Shown here: in pieces, positions 1 to 11,117 of the stretch
Layout: every line of letters begins with the position of its first letter
How positions within the stretch are numbered: position 1 is the first letter of the stretch
DNA from: Punctularia strigosozonata HHB-11173 SS5
Taxonomy: Eukaryota; Basidiomycota; Agaricomycetes; Corticiales; Punctulariaceae
Assembly (NCBI RefSeq): GCF_000264995.1
Contig: NW_006767440.1
Location: forward strand, 1,345,863 to 1,409,862
Reading direction: 5' to 3'
DNA length: 64,000 nucleotides
The notes under the pieces: model-generated
What the model saw: only the letters and a program-made list of their open reading frames with translations
The model's database searches: none
Told to the model about the DNA's origin: nothing
Made by a program: the position numbers and the translations under genes

Positions 1-1939
1 ACGGGACTGAGCCGCCGCGCGGAGCTAGTCAAGATTGGCGAGAGCATCGCGAGCTGGCAGGACGTCGTCCTCAAGGAGAAGGCGATCTACGAGACCCTTA
101 ACCTGTTCAATTACGACGTGCGCAGGAAGACGTTGATTGCTGAGGGTTGGTGCCCGACCAGGGATATCACCACCATTCAACTTGCGCTTCGTCATGCCAC
201 GGTTCGTCTTCTTTATCATGAACCTGAATTTATTCTCAAGCCGTTTCTAGGAGGAATCTGGCACCAGCGTGCCCCCGATTTTGCACGAGCTGGCCACGCA
301 CAAGACACCACCTACCTTCCACAGGACGAACAAGTTCACCGAAGGCTTCCAGACGATCATGGACGCATACGGTATCGCCACATATCAGGAGGTCAATCCC
401 GGCCTGTTCGCTGTTATTACCTTCCCCTTCCTCTTTGCCGTTATGTTCGGCGACATTGGACACGGTTTCATCACTTTCCTTGCTGCTCTAGCAATGATCC
501 TCTGGGAGAGGAAACTAGCCAAGGCTGACCTCGGCGAAATCTTTGGCACGTTCTTCTTGTGAGTCTCCTCGCTTGTGCGGCGTCAACATCGTGCTCATAA
601 CCCATGCAGCGGTCGCTACATTATCTTACTCATGGGCGCCTTCTCGATGTACACGGGTCTTATCTACAACGACATCTTCTCGAGATCCCTTCACATCTGG
701 CACTCCGGTTGGACATGGCAGGCAGGCCCGACGAACGACACGGCCGTGGCTATCTCGAATGGCCATACGTATCTCTTCGGTCTCGACCCTGCTTGGCACG
801 AGGCGGAGAACGGCCTGATCTTCACCAACTCCTACAAGATGAAAATGTCCATCGTCCTGGGTGTGATTCACGTTCGTATACTCAATCTATATACGATCTT
901 GCCTTTTTATTGACTTGATCACCAGATGACTTTCGCTCTCTGCCTTCAAGTCCCGAATCATATTCGTTTCAAGCGCTTTTCCGACATCTGGACCAACTTT
1001 ATCCCCCAGATGATCTTTTTGCAGTCCATCTTCGGCTATCTCGTCCTGTGCATCCTGTACAAGTGGTCCATCGACTGGACGAAGGCTACCACCGAACCTC
1101 CGTCCCTTCTGACCATGCTCATCAGCATGTTCCTGTCGCCCGGCAGTATCGAGGAGGGCAAGGAGCTCTACCGTGGGCAGTCCACAATCCAGATCATCCT
1201 CTTGTTACTCGCTGCTGTTTGCGTTCCCTGGCTGTTGATCACGAAGCCATACTTACAATACCAGGAGATGAAGAAGATCCAGGGCCAGGGATATGTCCAT
1301 GTGGATCAAGGTCCTGCTGTGCACGCCGCTGACGACACCCTGGAGGCTGAGGAAGAGGGCAATGGACGTGCGATTACTGAAGATGCGGAGGAAGAACATG
1401 TCGGTGATCTTCATTGTACATATGCCACCAACACTCAAACGCGTATCACAGGAATCGCACGATTTCGGCGAAGTCGTCATTCATCAAGTCATCCATACCA
1501 TTGAGTTCTGCCTAGGCTGCATCTCCCACACTGCTTCCTACCTCCGTTTGTGGGCGCTGTCGCTTGCGCACGCTCAGCTTTCGGAAGTGCTGTGGTCCAT
1601 GACGATTGAGGTTGTCCTCGGTTATGGCCTCACCGGTATCATCGGTTGGATTGCCTTGGTGGTCGTCGTCGTGTTGTGGTTCATTCTGACTGTCGCCATC
1701 CTGTGTATCATGGAGGTATGTGTGCATGGGAATGTTCGTACTCAAGATCACTGATAATGTTTCTAGGGTCTTTCCGCATTCTTGCACGCGCTCCGTTTGC
1801 ACTGGGTGGAGGCGAACAGCAAGCATTACGAAGCCGGTGGATACGTGGGTTTGCTCCACCACCATCCAATGGATCGACGCTGACTTTCCTCCAGCAATTT
1901 GTCCCCCTCAGCTTCGCTGCTCTTGCGCAGAAGGAGTAA
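1..1939 (+). CDS. vph1: V-type proton ATPase subunit a (Vo, 100-kDa subunit), 3' part
   Basis: This is the C-terminal 543 residues of the membrane subunit a of the vacuolar H+-ATPase, which forms the proton half-channels beside the c-ring. The 5' part lies outside the window. Exons read 1-201, 251-558, 610-871, 926-1399, 1452-1715, 1767-1844 and 1895-1939, all with GT-AG introns, and the frame closes at a TAA. Family landmarks are visible: the soluble-domain end with [17 protein letters not shown], the first membrane segment with FGDIGHG, an acidic cytosolic loop, and the helix [20 protein letters not shown], which carries the arginine essential for proton transfer. The end [13 protein letters not shown] matches the usual short cytosolic tail. 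The remaining length is what a subunit of about 830 residues should leave. No break was seen. Whether it serves vacuole or Golgi cannot be told, since most basidiomycetes have a single gene. Confidence 0.97.
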
Positions 1940-2146
1940 GGATGGCCAATGATGGAGTAGGCTATCGCAGCTTGTGCTCACCCACTAATCCGGAATGTCA
2001 TAACAATTCTCATTGTGTTCATGAGCCTCGTTATAAACTATGCACGGCGCCCGGATTTCACCACGACCCGCCAACATAGGCCGAGTCGGATTTGTCTCGC
2101 AAAACATCGAGCAGATCAAGTGCTATAAGTATCCACAAACACGGGT

Positions 2147-2820
2147 TCATAAGCGATGCCCCCTCTCCAGCGCCTCCACAAGTTGCTCCGCCAAACAACG
2201 ATTTATCGATTCGCAGATCCACAGTGCATGGTTGCGCTTGCGGGGGTTATCGAAATCGAAAATGCGCCAATGATAAGTACGGCCTGTATAAGGCGATGGG
2301 AGGGACGGGTAAGCATCTAGTGATTGCGAGACCCGTTGGATGTCCCTATGGGCAACGTCGTTGTGATCCACGAGGAATCTATTGAACTCCTGCAACATTT
2401 CAAGTACTTCCGTCCTGTGAGAGCTTCAGATGACGCGGAACTACTCGCGCTCAACTCAACACACCTGATTTCAGGGGTCAACAAATCTCCTACGGGTAGC
2501 CGTTCTTCATCAAGTCCCTCCATAAGGAGGAGACTGAGACGAAGGGGATATGGAACGCGAGGATCACGACGACTACGCTTGATCTGAAACTGGGGGTTAG
2601 TTATGATCGTCAGGGTCATCCTCGCCTTCAGAATTATCGTCATGCTCTAACTCCAACGGGTATTCGCCGTCGTCTTCGTCCATGCCTGCATCTAGACCAC
2701 GCCATCTCCATGGAATAGTCTGAGTATTGTCTGGCAGAGTGGTCTTATAAAATCCAAAGGAACGGGGGAAGACAGAGCCTTGTAGGGCTTCCAATTCGTC
2801 ATAGAACGTCCTTGCCAGGT
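2147..2820 (-). pseudogene. broken copy of the local kinase-like family
   Basis: The reverse strand carries a third, damaged member of the kinase-like family seen intact at 16.6-17.7 kb and 18.3-19.5 kb. Shared blocks in order are FYDELEALQGSV, an acidic stretch, DPRVPYPLRLSLLL, an intron of 50 bp (2415-2464) at the same position and phase as in the intact copies, then FLVDHNDVAHRDI and SLPSPYTGRTY. The N-terminal third, including the glycine-rich loop and the beta-3 lysine, is missing, and there is about one further break. The retained intron shows it arose by DNA duplication, not through an mRNA. It lies about 14 kb from its relatives, in the opposite orientation. It is unlikely to give a working protein. 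Confidence 0.8.
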
Positions 2821-3603
2821 TGACAGCCCGCTGTTGGTCTTTGAACAATAAATCGCTCATACACAGACGCGACACGGCGTTCTGCTCCTAGCATAGGCAG
2901 CGTCATGATCGATGGCACAGAGTGTTCACGTATATGTACGCACTAGATAACGTTTGGCCATGCTATTCACCGCTCGGTGCCGTTATAACCGCGAGGGGCG
3001 AAGGAAAGTTGACTTCCAGCCTTACAAACCGGACTAGAGCTTTCCAGGCGGGACTGTTTGGCGGTTTTGAACCCGGGTCAGGACTCAGGAGCGACGTCTG
3101 GGGGCATGCTGACGACGGGACCCGTGTGCCGCAAGGATGCTGCATGTTTCGCGAGGTCGGTCATTTACATAAATCTCGCGTAACGGGGGCGAGAAACAGC
3201 GACGAATAACGATCTGCAGGTGTAATGAGCATAAATCGCGATAAATCGGTCAACAATTCATCATGAGGCTCAGGTGCGATAAGTGAACGAACCTGGTAGG
3301 TAGGTAGTATTAACCGGCGCGGTCCCAATAAGTTACGATAAACTCGGGCGTGCGGCAGATGTCGATAAATCTCAGCATCATTGCGCGCGTTTTGAGCGTT
3401 GGCAATTTGTTACATAGTTCGATCCATGGAGCGAAAGCAATTGTCAACCCCCATTTGCGGACAGAGACTCGAGAGGATGTGAGGCTAACTATTGCCACCG
3501 TGAGCTAGAGATGATGTATGTATGTAATCACCCTCCGTAAGAACTTTCACTGACGGGGTCGCAAGCCCTAGTACAGGCAGTCCTTTCCTCGCGACCACCA
3601 AAC
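2821..3603. other. intergenic stretch, no gene recognised
   Basis: Open frames here are short and none resembles a known family. The right part is the upstream region of the PARG-like gene, whose ATG is at 3604. No clear TATA box was found. Confidence 0.5.
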
Positions 3604-4665
3604 ATGGGCCGGACTGAAGCATCGGTGGCTCAGCCACCCCAGGCTACCCGAAAGGCTGCGAGAGCAAAACTTGCTAAGGATACGTTGAACAGGACCATAC
3701 CTGCGTTGCTCGCATCCTATCTTCGAGCTAAACGAGGCTCGGACAGCGCTGAGCTGATTGTTCAACCAACACCCCCTGATAACAACAACACCACGGCGAT
3801 GGGGATTTCATCCCTTCGGATACGTCTGGTGAACACCGACACTATCACCGCCGCGCAACAGCTCTCGCTTTCAGACAGACCCAACAAGAAAGCCGGCTCA
3901 GATGCTGGTACGATCGCCATCCTGAACATGGCATCACCCCTCCGACCCGGCAGCGGCTTCCTGCAAGGCGCGACCTCGCAAGAAGAGTTCCTCTGCATGC
4001 GCACGACGCTCCTTCCCTCCTTGCGCGACGAGTTCTACCGCCTGCCCGAGGTCGGCGGCGTGCACACGCCGGACGTGCTCGTCTTCCGCGACGGCGAGGG
4101 CGCAGATCTGCCCAAGAAGGACAGGTTCTTCATCGACGTTGTCAGCGCCGGTATGCTGCGCTTTCCCGACCTCGAGGAAGGGGGTCGCCGATACGCGAAC
4201 GCGGCGGATAGGCAGCTGGTGGAGGCGAAGATGGAGGCTGTCATGAAAATATGTGCTGTGAAGAAAGCTGCTAGGGTCGTCTTGGGTGCTTGGGGATGTG
4301 GTGCGTACGGTAACCCTGTGGAGGAGATCGCTGGTGCGTGGAGAAAGGTGCTTCTGAAGGACAAGGGGCGGCGGAAAAGGGATTCAACCGCCGAGACGTG
4401 GCCAGGAATCGCCGAGGTTGTGTTTGCGATCACCGACAGGAAGATGTACGAGGGCTTCCGGCAACACTTCGAGGACGTGTTGCAGGTGCACGAACATCCC
4501 CCGGAAAAGCCTGGCCCAAGGGAAGACGTCGATGAAGGCGTTTTGTCCGAGATAGATCAAAAAGTCGCTGAGTTGGAGGCTCAGTTACAGGGCGTCAAAT
4601 CCGATGCCTTGCGAGAACGGATCCAGTCGGTCGTAGACAGTCTCCGAGCGCGGTCGGGTCCATAG
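3604..4665 (+). CDS. microbial-type PARG (TIGR02452/DUF2263) macrodomain protein
   Basis: The 353-residue intronless frame fits the microbial-type poly(ADP-ribose) glycohydrolase family, which removes ADP-ribose from proteins. The signature block NMASPLRPGSGFLQGATSQEE contains the catalytic glutamate pair QEE after a glycine-rich loop. Downstream, FIDVVSAGMLRFP and VVLGAWGCGAYGNP are the usual ADP-ribose-binding strands. A charged N-terminal extension of about 90 residues and a C-terminal tail predicted to be coiled-coil (SEIDQKVAELEAQLQGVKS) flank the domain. One oddity is that the family loop is normally G-G-G-F, while here it reads G-S-G-F, close to the catalytic glutamates. Activity is therefore likely but not certain. 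The protein has no signal peptide, so a cytosolic or nuclear location is inferred. Confidence 0.9.
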   Translation: MGRTEASVAQPPQATRKAARAKLAKDTLNRTIPALLASYLRAKRGSDSAELIVQPTPPDNNNTTAMGISSLRIRLVNTDTITAAQQLSLSDRPNKKAGSDAGTIAILNMASPLRPGSGFLQGATSQEEFLCMRTTLLPSLRDEFYRLPEVGGVHTPDVLVFRDGEGADLPKKDRFFIDVVSAGMLRFPDLEEGGRRYANAADRQLVEAKMEAVMKICAVKKAARVVLGAWGCGAYGNPVEEIAGAWRKVLLKDKGRRKRDSTAETWPGIAEVVFAITDRKMYEGFRQHFEDVLQVHEHPPEKPGPREDVDEGVLSEIDQKVAELEAQLQGVKSDALRERIQSVVDSLRARSGP

Positions 4666-4747
4666 CACCATTGCAAAATCTGGGGCGACGCGCGACCCTA
4701 CTAATTATTATCGTTCCTGTACTGTGGAGCATTCTCTGTGTGCAATC

Positions 4748-5096
4748 TTAGGACATATTCACATCCTGCGTTGTCTTGATGCCCACGGGCATACCCATAA
4801 ACTGCGCTCCCCTGCCTGCCATGAAGAACTTGGGGTTCTTCCCGACGAGGTGGGCCGGCTTCGACCCGCAACGGGACGTCGTATTGTGATGGGTTTCCAT
4901 TCAGTACTGCTGCGATCTTCTGTTTGAGTTCTAAGGGAGGAATGCGACAGTCCACTTCGACCAGTTCAGGAGGAACGTCAGTCATAGGGCGAACGCCCCA
5001 GACATTGAACAGGGACGGAAGTTGTGCCATCTCGTGGGTACCGGTCAAGACACTAGTCCCAGTGAACCGCGGGTAAGTATCGTCTCCTTGACTCAA
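4748..5096 (-). pseudogene. remnant of an unrecognised gene
   Basis: One reverse frame gives YPRFTGTSVLTGTHEMAQLP and VPPELVEVDCRIPPLELKQK, which look like constrained protein. After QYDVPLR the plausible continuation moves to a neighbouring frame, with AHLVGKNPKFFMAGRGAQF and a stop at 4748-4750. No splice site joins the two parts, and no convincing start codon or upstream exon was found. I do not recognise the family. A decayed 3' end of a gene is the simplest reading; an undetected intron is the alternative. It converges on the PARG-like gene with an 82-bp gap. Confidence 0.4.
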
Positions 5097-5502
5097 ATCA
5101 ACGATGCCATAGAAGCATACGGGAAATCTTCCAAGTCCACCTCGCCCTCATGCAGGCTGGTCGCCACGGTCGATGCGCATCATAGCCTAGAGATTGTACA
5201 GTGATGCTCTGGAGATTCTGTATTCTGCCCACCTCTAGGAAGCGAGCTACGCGTATATGACATGCTACACAACTTTCTGCTCGTGCAATGATGCTCGCCG
5301 ATGTCCGTTCATACGACATATAACCGCATGGCCGAAGCGGGAATCTGCTCTGGACCGACGGTGAGGGTTTGCAGTTTTTGGCACACCTTCACTGCAATTG
5401 AACGACTCGTGTTCTAGCCATGCTGGTGCGGAAAGGTCGTATTGCACCCACGATGCAAGCACGGTTCGCGACGATGACGCGCCGGTGGAATATCCTAAGC
5501 CC
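5097..5502. other. intergenic stretch upstream of MBL gene
   Basis: No coding sequence was recognised. The right end is the promoter region of the metallo-beta-lactamase-fold gene and leads into a TATA-like box. Confidence 0.5.
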
Positions 5503-5511
5503 TATATAAAA
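5503..5511 (+). promoter_or_regulatory. TATA-like box upstream of MBL-fold gene
   Basis: The sequence TATATAAAA lies 72 bp before the ATG at 5575 and fits the TATA consensus. The position is plausible for a short 5' UTR. There is no transcript evidence. Confidence 0.5.
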
Positions 5512-5574
5512 CGCATCTTCTAGCCTGAAGAATTCGGCCCATATCAAACTAAGCGGCGATTCCCAAACCCCAGT

Positions 5575-6670
5575 ATGCAACACCTCGTCGTCGACCCTTC
5601 CAAGAGAGCCCCTACGACCCGAACTCACCCCGGCGCCTCTCACCTCCCTGCCGCCAAAGCAACGCACTACCACCCCATCCACCCCGAGTCCTCCGACGCG
5701 AACGCATCCCTCCAGTTCATCGGCACCGCGACAACCCTCCTCCACTTCTCCCCCCTCACCATCCTCACCGACCCCAACTTCCTCCACGCGGGCGACCACG
5801 TCCACCTTGGCCCGGGCGTGACCGCGACGCGCCTCACCAACCCGTCCGTCGACCTGCACGACCTCCCTCCGGTCGACCTCGTCCTGCTCTCACACTACCA
5901 CGAAGACCACTTCGACCGCGAGGTCGAGGCCGAGCTCCGCCGCGACCTGCCGATCGTCACCACGCCGCATGCAAGGAAGTGCCTCGTGGACAAAAAGGAG
6001 CCTGGGGAGCGCTTCGAGAAGGTGGAGGCACTGAAGGAGTGGGATAGCCTGATGGTCGACGTCGAGGGCCAGGACCCCGATGCGCAGAATGGACGTGTAA
6101 GGGCCGTCAAGATAACCGGAATGCCTGGGAAGCACGTCCCAAGCGGAGGTATTCTCGGGAAGGTCAACGAGCTTGCCCACGCTGTAAGCCATTCCCTTTT
6201 GCAGCTTTTGCAGCAGCAAGCTAAACGCTTACGGTCGCTCGAACATCCAGGTCCCGCCTACGAACGGCTGGATGGTCGAGCTAGGCAGCAAACCCAAAGA
6301 CGGCGACGATGTCGACTTCACCTGCGGCTATCGCATCTACATCTCCGGCGACACGCTCATGGTCGACGAGCTGCGCGAGATACCAACGCGATACGCAGGT
6401 CAGAACATCGATCTCATGCTCGTGCACCTCGGTGGCACGACGATACCGTCGCCTTCGATGCCTCTGCTCATGGTCACGATGGATGCCAAGCAAGGTCTCG
6501 AGCTCGTCCGACTCGTTAACCCGGATCTCACGATCCCGATCCACTACGACGACTACGACGCGTTCTTATCCCCGCTTGACGACTTCAAGAAGGCGATGGC
6601 CGAAGCCGGTCTGCAAGATAAGGTGGTCTATCTGGATAGGGGGGAAGAATACAAGTTCGTGGTCCGGTGA
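5575..6670 (+). CDS. metallo-beta-lactamase-fold hydrolase (UlaG/Lactamase_B_2 type)
   Basis: The protein of 342 residues is built from exons 5575-6183 and 6251-6670. The zinc-site motif is LLSHYHEDHFD, preceded by FIGTATTLLHFSPLTILTDP, the typical opening of L-ascorbate-6-phosphate lactonase-like and NAPE-PLD-like members. Further landmarks are YIYISGDTLMVDEL, in which the aspartate bridges the metals, and LTIPIHYDDYDAF, with the last histidine. There is no signal peptide or membrane segment. The substrate cannot be read from the sequence; the fungal family is broad and mostly uncharacterised. The intron falls between LAHA and VPPTNGW, and read-through leads to a stop. A TATA-like box precedes the gene. 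Confidence 0.88.
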
Positions 6671-6906
6671 AGTGTGGAAGCCCGGTGAAGCGAAGAACGT
6701 CGTATACACCTGCTCCTGTACAACGATCCATCACCTCGTTGTCTTTGGGTTCGATGTGAAGCAGTAGAGCCGTCCAGAAGAACCCGACGACTTAGTATCT
6801 CCGTATGGCCGCAGGCTCGTCAGCTATATGCCACGAGTTCCCAGAGCAGAACACGTCGCGCATTATGAGCGTCGAGAACAGTCGCCCTATCGCAGATCGG
6901 CGCAGA

Positions 6907-7455
6907 CTACCTCGCAAACCCGCTCTGCAGAAGCCTTGCAATCTCCGGGCTCAACGCCGCCGTCGCAGCAGCCGCAAACCCCTCATCCACAGGGCCCAAA
7001 AACCCATGTTTGGTCGGCGTCATCGCCTTCATCTCCTTTCGCTCCATCCTCGGCCCTCCCCCTCCCCCTCGCTTCAGATCATCCCCCACAGCGAGCGCGA
7101 ACGTGCCGACCTGCACCTCCCCGCTGCCCCAGCCACCCACATAACACGTCCCGCCCCCTCCCATCCGGACTCGCCGTCCCGACGTACTTCCACCCGAATC
7201 GCCCATACGCCTTCACGAAACCGGAGATGATAGCCGTCGCACATCCCCTGGACGACGAACGTGCCCGCGTAGTCCCGTCCCCGACCGTGCACGAACCCCG
7301 TCTGCGGGTCGCGCATGAGCGGGAGCACGGTGCGCCCCCTGTCGCGCATGGCGAAGAGCCCGGTTGTACCACGCGTTGTAGAAGTAGAATCCGTCGAGGT
7401 CGAGGCTCTCCGTGGCCCTCGCCACTCCTGGTCGACGATGTTCATATTTTATCCA
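6907..7455 (-). pseudogene. remnant of an unrecognised coding region
   Basis: On the reverse strand three frames in turn carry protein-like segments with strong third-position GC: LDGFYFYNAWYN, then MRDPQTGFVHGRGRDYAGTF, then GTCYVGGWGSGEVQVGTFAL and MTPTKHGFLGPVDEGFAAAA before a stop at about 6907. The segments follow each other in order but are not joined by convincing splice sites. I do not know the family. A decayed gene is favoured; a gene with atypical introns is the alternative. Confidence 0.35.
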
Positions 7456-7872
7456 TCCGTGATCCACGGTTGTATAGAAACGTAGTGCTCACTGATCTTC
7501 ATGTCCTCGGGCGCCTGACAACATGACAGCAATCATTTAACCTGTAGTTCATACACCTCTCTTAGCGAGGGACGCACCTGTGCCCACGGATCCCCCTGGT
7601 CTTTTTCCGACTTCAACGGAAGAAAGGACAGATGGATATCATCATTCAAAAGTCATGCGCATATAATAGTAAACGTTACAAATCATGCCGAGAGGATTAC
7701 ACGCCATGGATGACCGTCGTAAGCTACACAATACCGCTAACGCCACAACAAGACGACAGGAGAGGAGAACATAGGAGAAATGAGAACGAAGATGAGTCAT
7801 ACAAGCATAGGACGTACGAGGCAGAGGAAGGAATGTCAAGGGGAGGGGAGACGAGGACGACGGAGAGAGCCT
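7456..7872. other. 3' flank of EF-3
   Basis: No gene was recognised. The stretch contains the likely 3' UTR of the EF-3 gene, which is transcribed leftwards. Confidence 0.5.
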
Positions 7873-10800
7873 TTACAACTCCTCGTCGGTGAACACCTCC
7901 TCGCCGCGCTTCCGCCTCGCCATCCGCTCCTTCTTCGCCTTCCGCGCCTCTGCCGCCGTAATCTTCTTCTTCTTCTCCACCTTGATCTTGTTGCCCATAG
8001 CGTCGAGCATCTCCTCCTCCTCGCCGTCCTTCTTGTCGATGCGAGGACCGGAGCCCTGGCCCTCGACCCAGTTGTGGCCGGACGCCTCGAGGCGACCGTC
8101 GCGCATCGCCCACACTTCCTTGCAGAGCGACTCGGAGAAGTCGCGGTTGTGGGTGATGATGAGCACACCGCCCTCGAAGACCTGGAGGGCGGCGATGAGC
8201 GCCGCGAGCGACTCACGGTCGAGGTAGTTCGTCGGCTCGTCGAGGCAGATGATGTGCGGCCGGCGCCAGGTCGCGGCACCGAGCACGATCTTCACCTTCT
8301 GGCCACCGGAGAGACCGCGCATGGTGTTGTGCGAGACGAACTCGGGCTCGAGACCGAAGTCGGCGAAGTGCTTCTCGATCTCGCGACGGACGAGGGGACG
8401 GTTGAGGCCAAGACGCTGCGCCTCGCGGGTGTCGACCTCGAGCACCTTCTTCTCGAAACCGCGCTTGATGAGCTCGTCGCGAGACATCCAGATGTTCTCG
8501 GACGAGGACATGGCCTTGAAGGTGACCTCGTACTCGTACGACTGCTTCAGCTTCTTGCGGTTGATGATCTCGTCGATGATCCGCTTCTGGCCCTCGACGA
8601 CGACCGTCGCACCGTCCTTCATCTTCTGCGCCTCCGCCTCGGAGATGACGCGGGTCGCCTTGCCCATCTCCTCGAGATCCTCACCCGTCTGGTACCGCCA
8701 GAGCATGTACTCGAGCGGGGTCTTGTCGAGGTGGTTGTCGATGTGGTGGAAAGCGTGCTGCGCGACGTAGCCGATGACCAAGTTGGGGTGCTTCCACACC
8801 TCACCGCCCTTGTTGGGCTCCGTCTCGCCGATGAGCAGCTTGACGAGGGTCGATTTGCCGGAACCGTTGGGACCGAGGATCGCGACACGGGACGAGAGCG
8901 AGACCTGGAGCGTAATGTCGTACAGCTGCTGCACCTTCGAGGTCGGGTACTGGAAGCCGACGTTGCGCATCTTGAGGAGCGACTTCTCCTTTGTCTTGAC
9001 ACCCTCGAGCAGGGGCGGGTCGGGGAGCTTGAACTTGTAGTCCTCGGCCGGGTCGAGGGTGTAGTACGACTTGGCCTCGGGCACCTGCTTGACGAACGAC
9101 TCGAGGTTGCCCTTGTAGCGGCGGAGCTTGAACCGGTTAAGGTGAATAACGTCGGTGATAACGTTGTTGAGGAAGCCGGAGTCGTGCGAAACGATGATCG
9201 ACGTGCAGTGGGTAAGGCTGGTAAGGTAGCCCTCGAGCCAGGCGACGTTGACGACGTCCAAGTGGTTGGTGGGCTCATCGAGGAGGAGAATGTCCGCCTT
9301 GAACAACATGGCACGAGCCAAGGCGAGCTTCATCTTCCAACCACCGGAAAGAGCGCCGATGGCCTGCGCCTGGCGCTCATCGGAGAAGCCGACTGACGCG
9401 AGCGCCTCGATGACCTCGCTCTCCGGGGCCAAGATACGCTTGTCGTTGAGGATGAACTGCAAGACGGTCGTGTCCTCGTCGGAGCCGTCAATGTCGTGCT
9501 CCACGTAGAAGGTGCGGACCTCGTCGGGTGACGGGAAGCCCTCGACTTGACTATAAGAGTATGGTATCAGAATGTAACTTTCAGTGACGATATGGGCTAT
9601 GGAACTCACCCGTTGTGGATAGCACGCATGAGAGTGGACTTGCCGGTACCGTTCTTACCGCAGAGACCGTAGCGACGGCCACGCTTGAGACGGAGCGACG
9701 CGGTGTTGAGCAGGATCTTGGCACCGTAAGCGAGCGAGAACTGGCAGTTGCAGAGATCCTCGCCCTCCTCGTCGTCCTCGAGAGCGTCATCACCGCCTTC
9801 GTCCTCGGTAGCCGAGCGCACGGCCCACTCCGACGCGACCTGAGCCGGGTCGGGGGTAGCCGCGAGGAGCGCCAAGTGCGGGGCGAGCGTGGCCCACTGC
9901 GAATTGTCAAAGTTCTTGGCGTTGACCAAGTTGGCAGCGAGGTGCGCAACGTAGATCGCCTCGACGTTCGCGACGGACGGGAGCGGGTTGACGCCGAGCT
10001 TCTTGTAGATGGCGACCAGGCTGTGGCCGAGCTGACCGCCGTCGGCGTGCTTGAGAGGCGGGAGGTCGGAGCCGTCACCGTGGGGAACCTCACCAACCTG
10101 CCTGAGGGTGGCAATGGCGCGGCCGACGACGCTGCGCGCCTCGGGGTCACCGATGGTGGTCTCCACCTTGAGGAGGCCGGGGAGAAGCTTGGGGATGAAC
10201 GGACGGACGGTGACGGGCGAGTCGACGAGCTTGGACATGTTGTCGATGATGACGGCGACCTTACGCTTGGTCGCGGTCGGCTTCTCGTTCAAGCCACGAG
10301 CGAGGAGGGGCACCATGAGGGAGAGCGTGGGGGAGTCTACTTCGGAAACGAAGGTGGTAGCCGAAAGCAGCTGGATGGTCTTGGGGACCTCCTCTACGGG
10401 GTTGATCAAAGCGTTAATGAGAGCCGGAATAAAGCGTTCTATGTCCTTGTTCGACACCAAAGCGGTGGTCTTCGTGAGTGTATCGCGGGCGGCCTTCTTC
10501 ACGTCGGCCTTGGTGTCCCAGATCGCCTCGGAGAGGACGGGGACGATCTCGGGGGTGAGGCGGGCGATCTGGACCGGGGCGGAAGCAACGAGCTGGTTCA
10601 AGACGACGAGAGAGCCCGTCTTGATCTGCCACTTGCCGGCGGTCTTGATCTCGTGAAGGAGGGCGGGGAGGATGAGAGCAGCACCCCAGGGGTTCATCTT
10701 CTCGGCGAAGGCGCGGACGGCCTCGACGGCCGCGGTCCGGACTGCGGGCATCTTGTCGGCGAACGCCTCGAGGAACGCGGCGTAGACGCCGGTGTCGACG

Positions 10801-11117
10801 AAGTACGGCTCGAATGCCTTGATCGCGGGCGACTTGGCGAGGGTCGCGACGAGGTTCGCGGCGCCCTCGCGGGCAGCGGGCGATTTTTTGTCACCGAGGG
10901 CGGCGATGATGGCGTCGGTCAAGTTGAGGGCGTTGATGGAGGCGGGGCCCTCCTGCTGAACGCGAGCGGCCAACGCCTCGGCGGCACCCGTGCGGGTTGC
11001 GGCATCGGAGGCGAAGAGAGATGAAGTGTCGTACTGGCCGCCGATGGCGACGGGAGCGGGAGCGGCAACGGCGCCCTTGAGGGGAGCGGGGGTGGGGCAG
11101 GCAGATGCGCTAGGCAT
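7873..11117 (-). CDS. TEF3: translation elongation factor 3 (EF-3), ABC-F ATPase
   Basis: EF-3 is the fungal ribosome-bound ATPase that helps release E-site tRNA during elongation. Two exons, 11117-9610 and 9550-7873, give 1061 residues, against 1044 in yeast. Order of parts: N-terminal HEAT repeats (about residues 50-320), a helical linker, ABC domain 1 with Walker A GKNGTGKST just before the intron, signature LSGGWKMKLALARAM and Walker B ILLLDEPTNHLD, then ABC domain 2 with GPNGSGKST, an inserted chromodomain-like segment, signature LSGGQKVKIVLGAA and IICLDEPTNYLD. The C-terminus is lysine/arginine-rich, as needed for ribosome binding. The single 59-bp intron splits the codon of a glycine after RAIHN. 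Strong codon bias creates long mirror-image frames on the opposite strand, which are not genes. Confidence 0.98.

Noticed and set aside
7780-11024. Long plus-strand open frames of about 538 and 469 codons opposite EF-3
   Set aside because: They are mirror images of the strongly GC3-biased EF-3 exons, with repetitive L/V/R/D/E composition and no family motifs.
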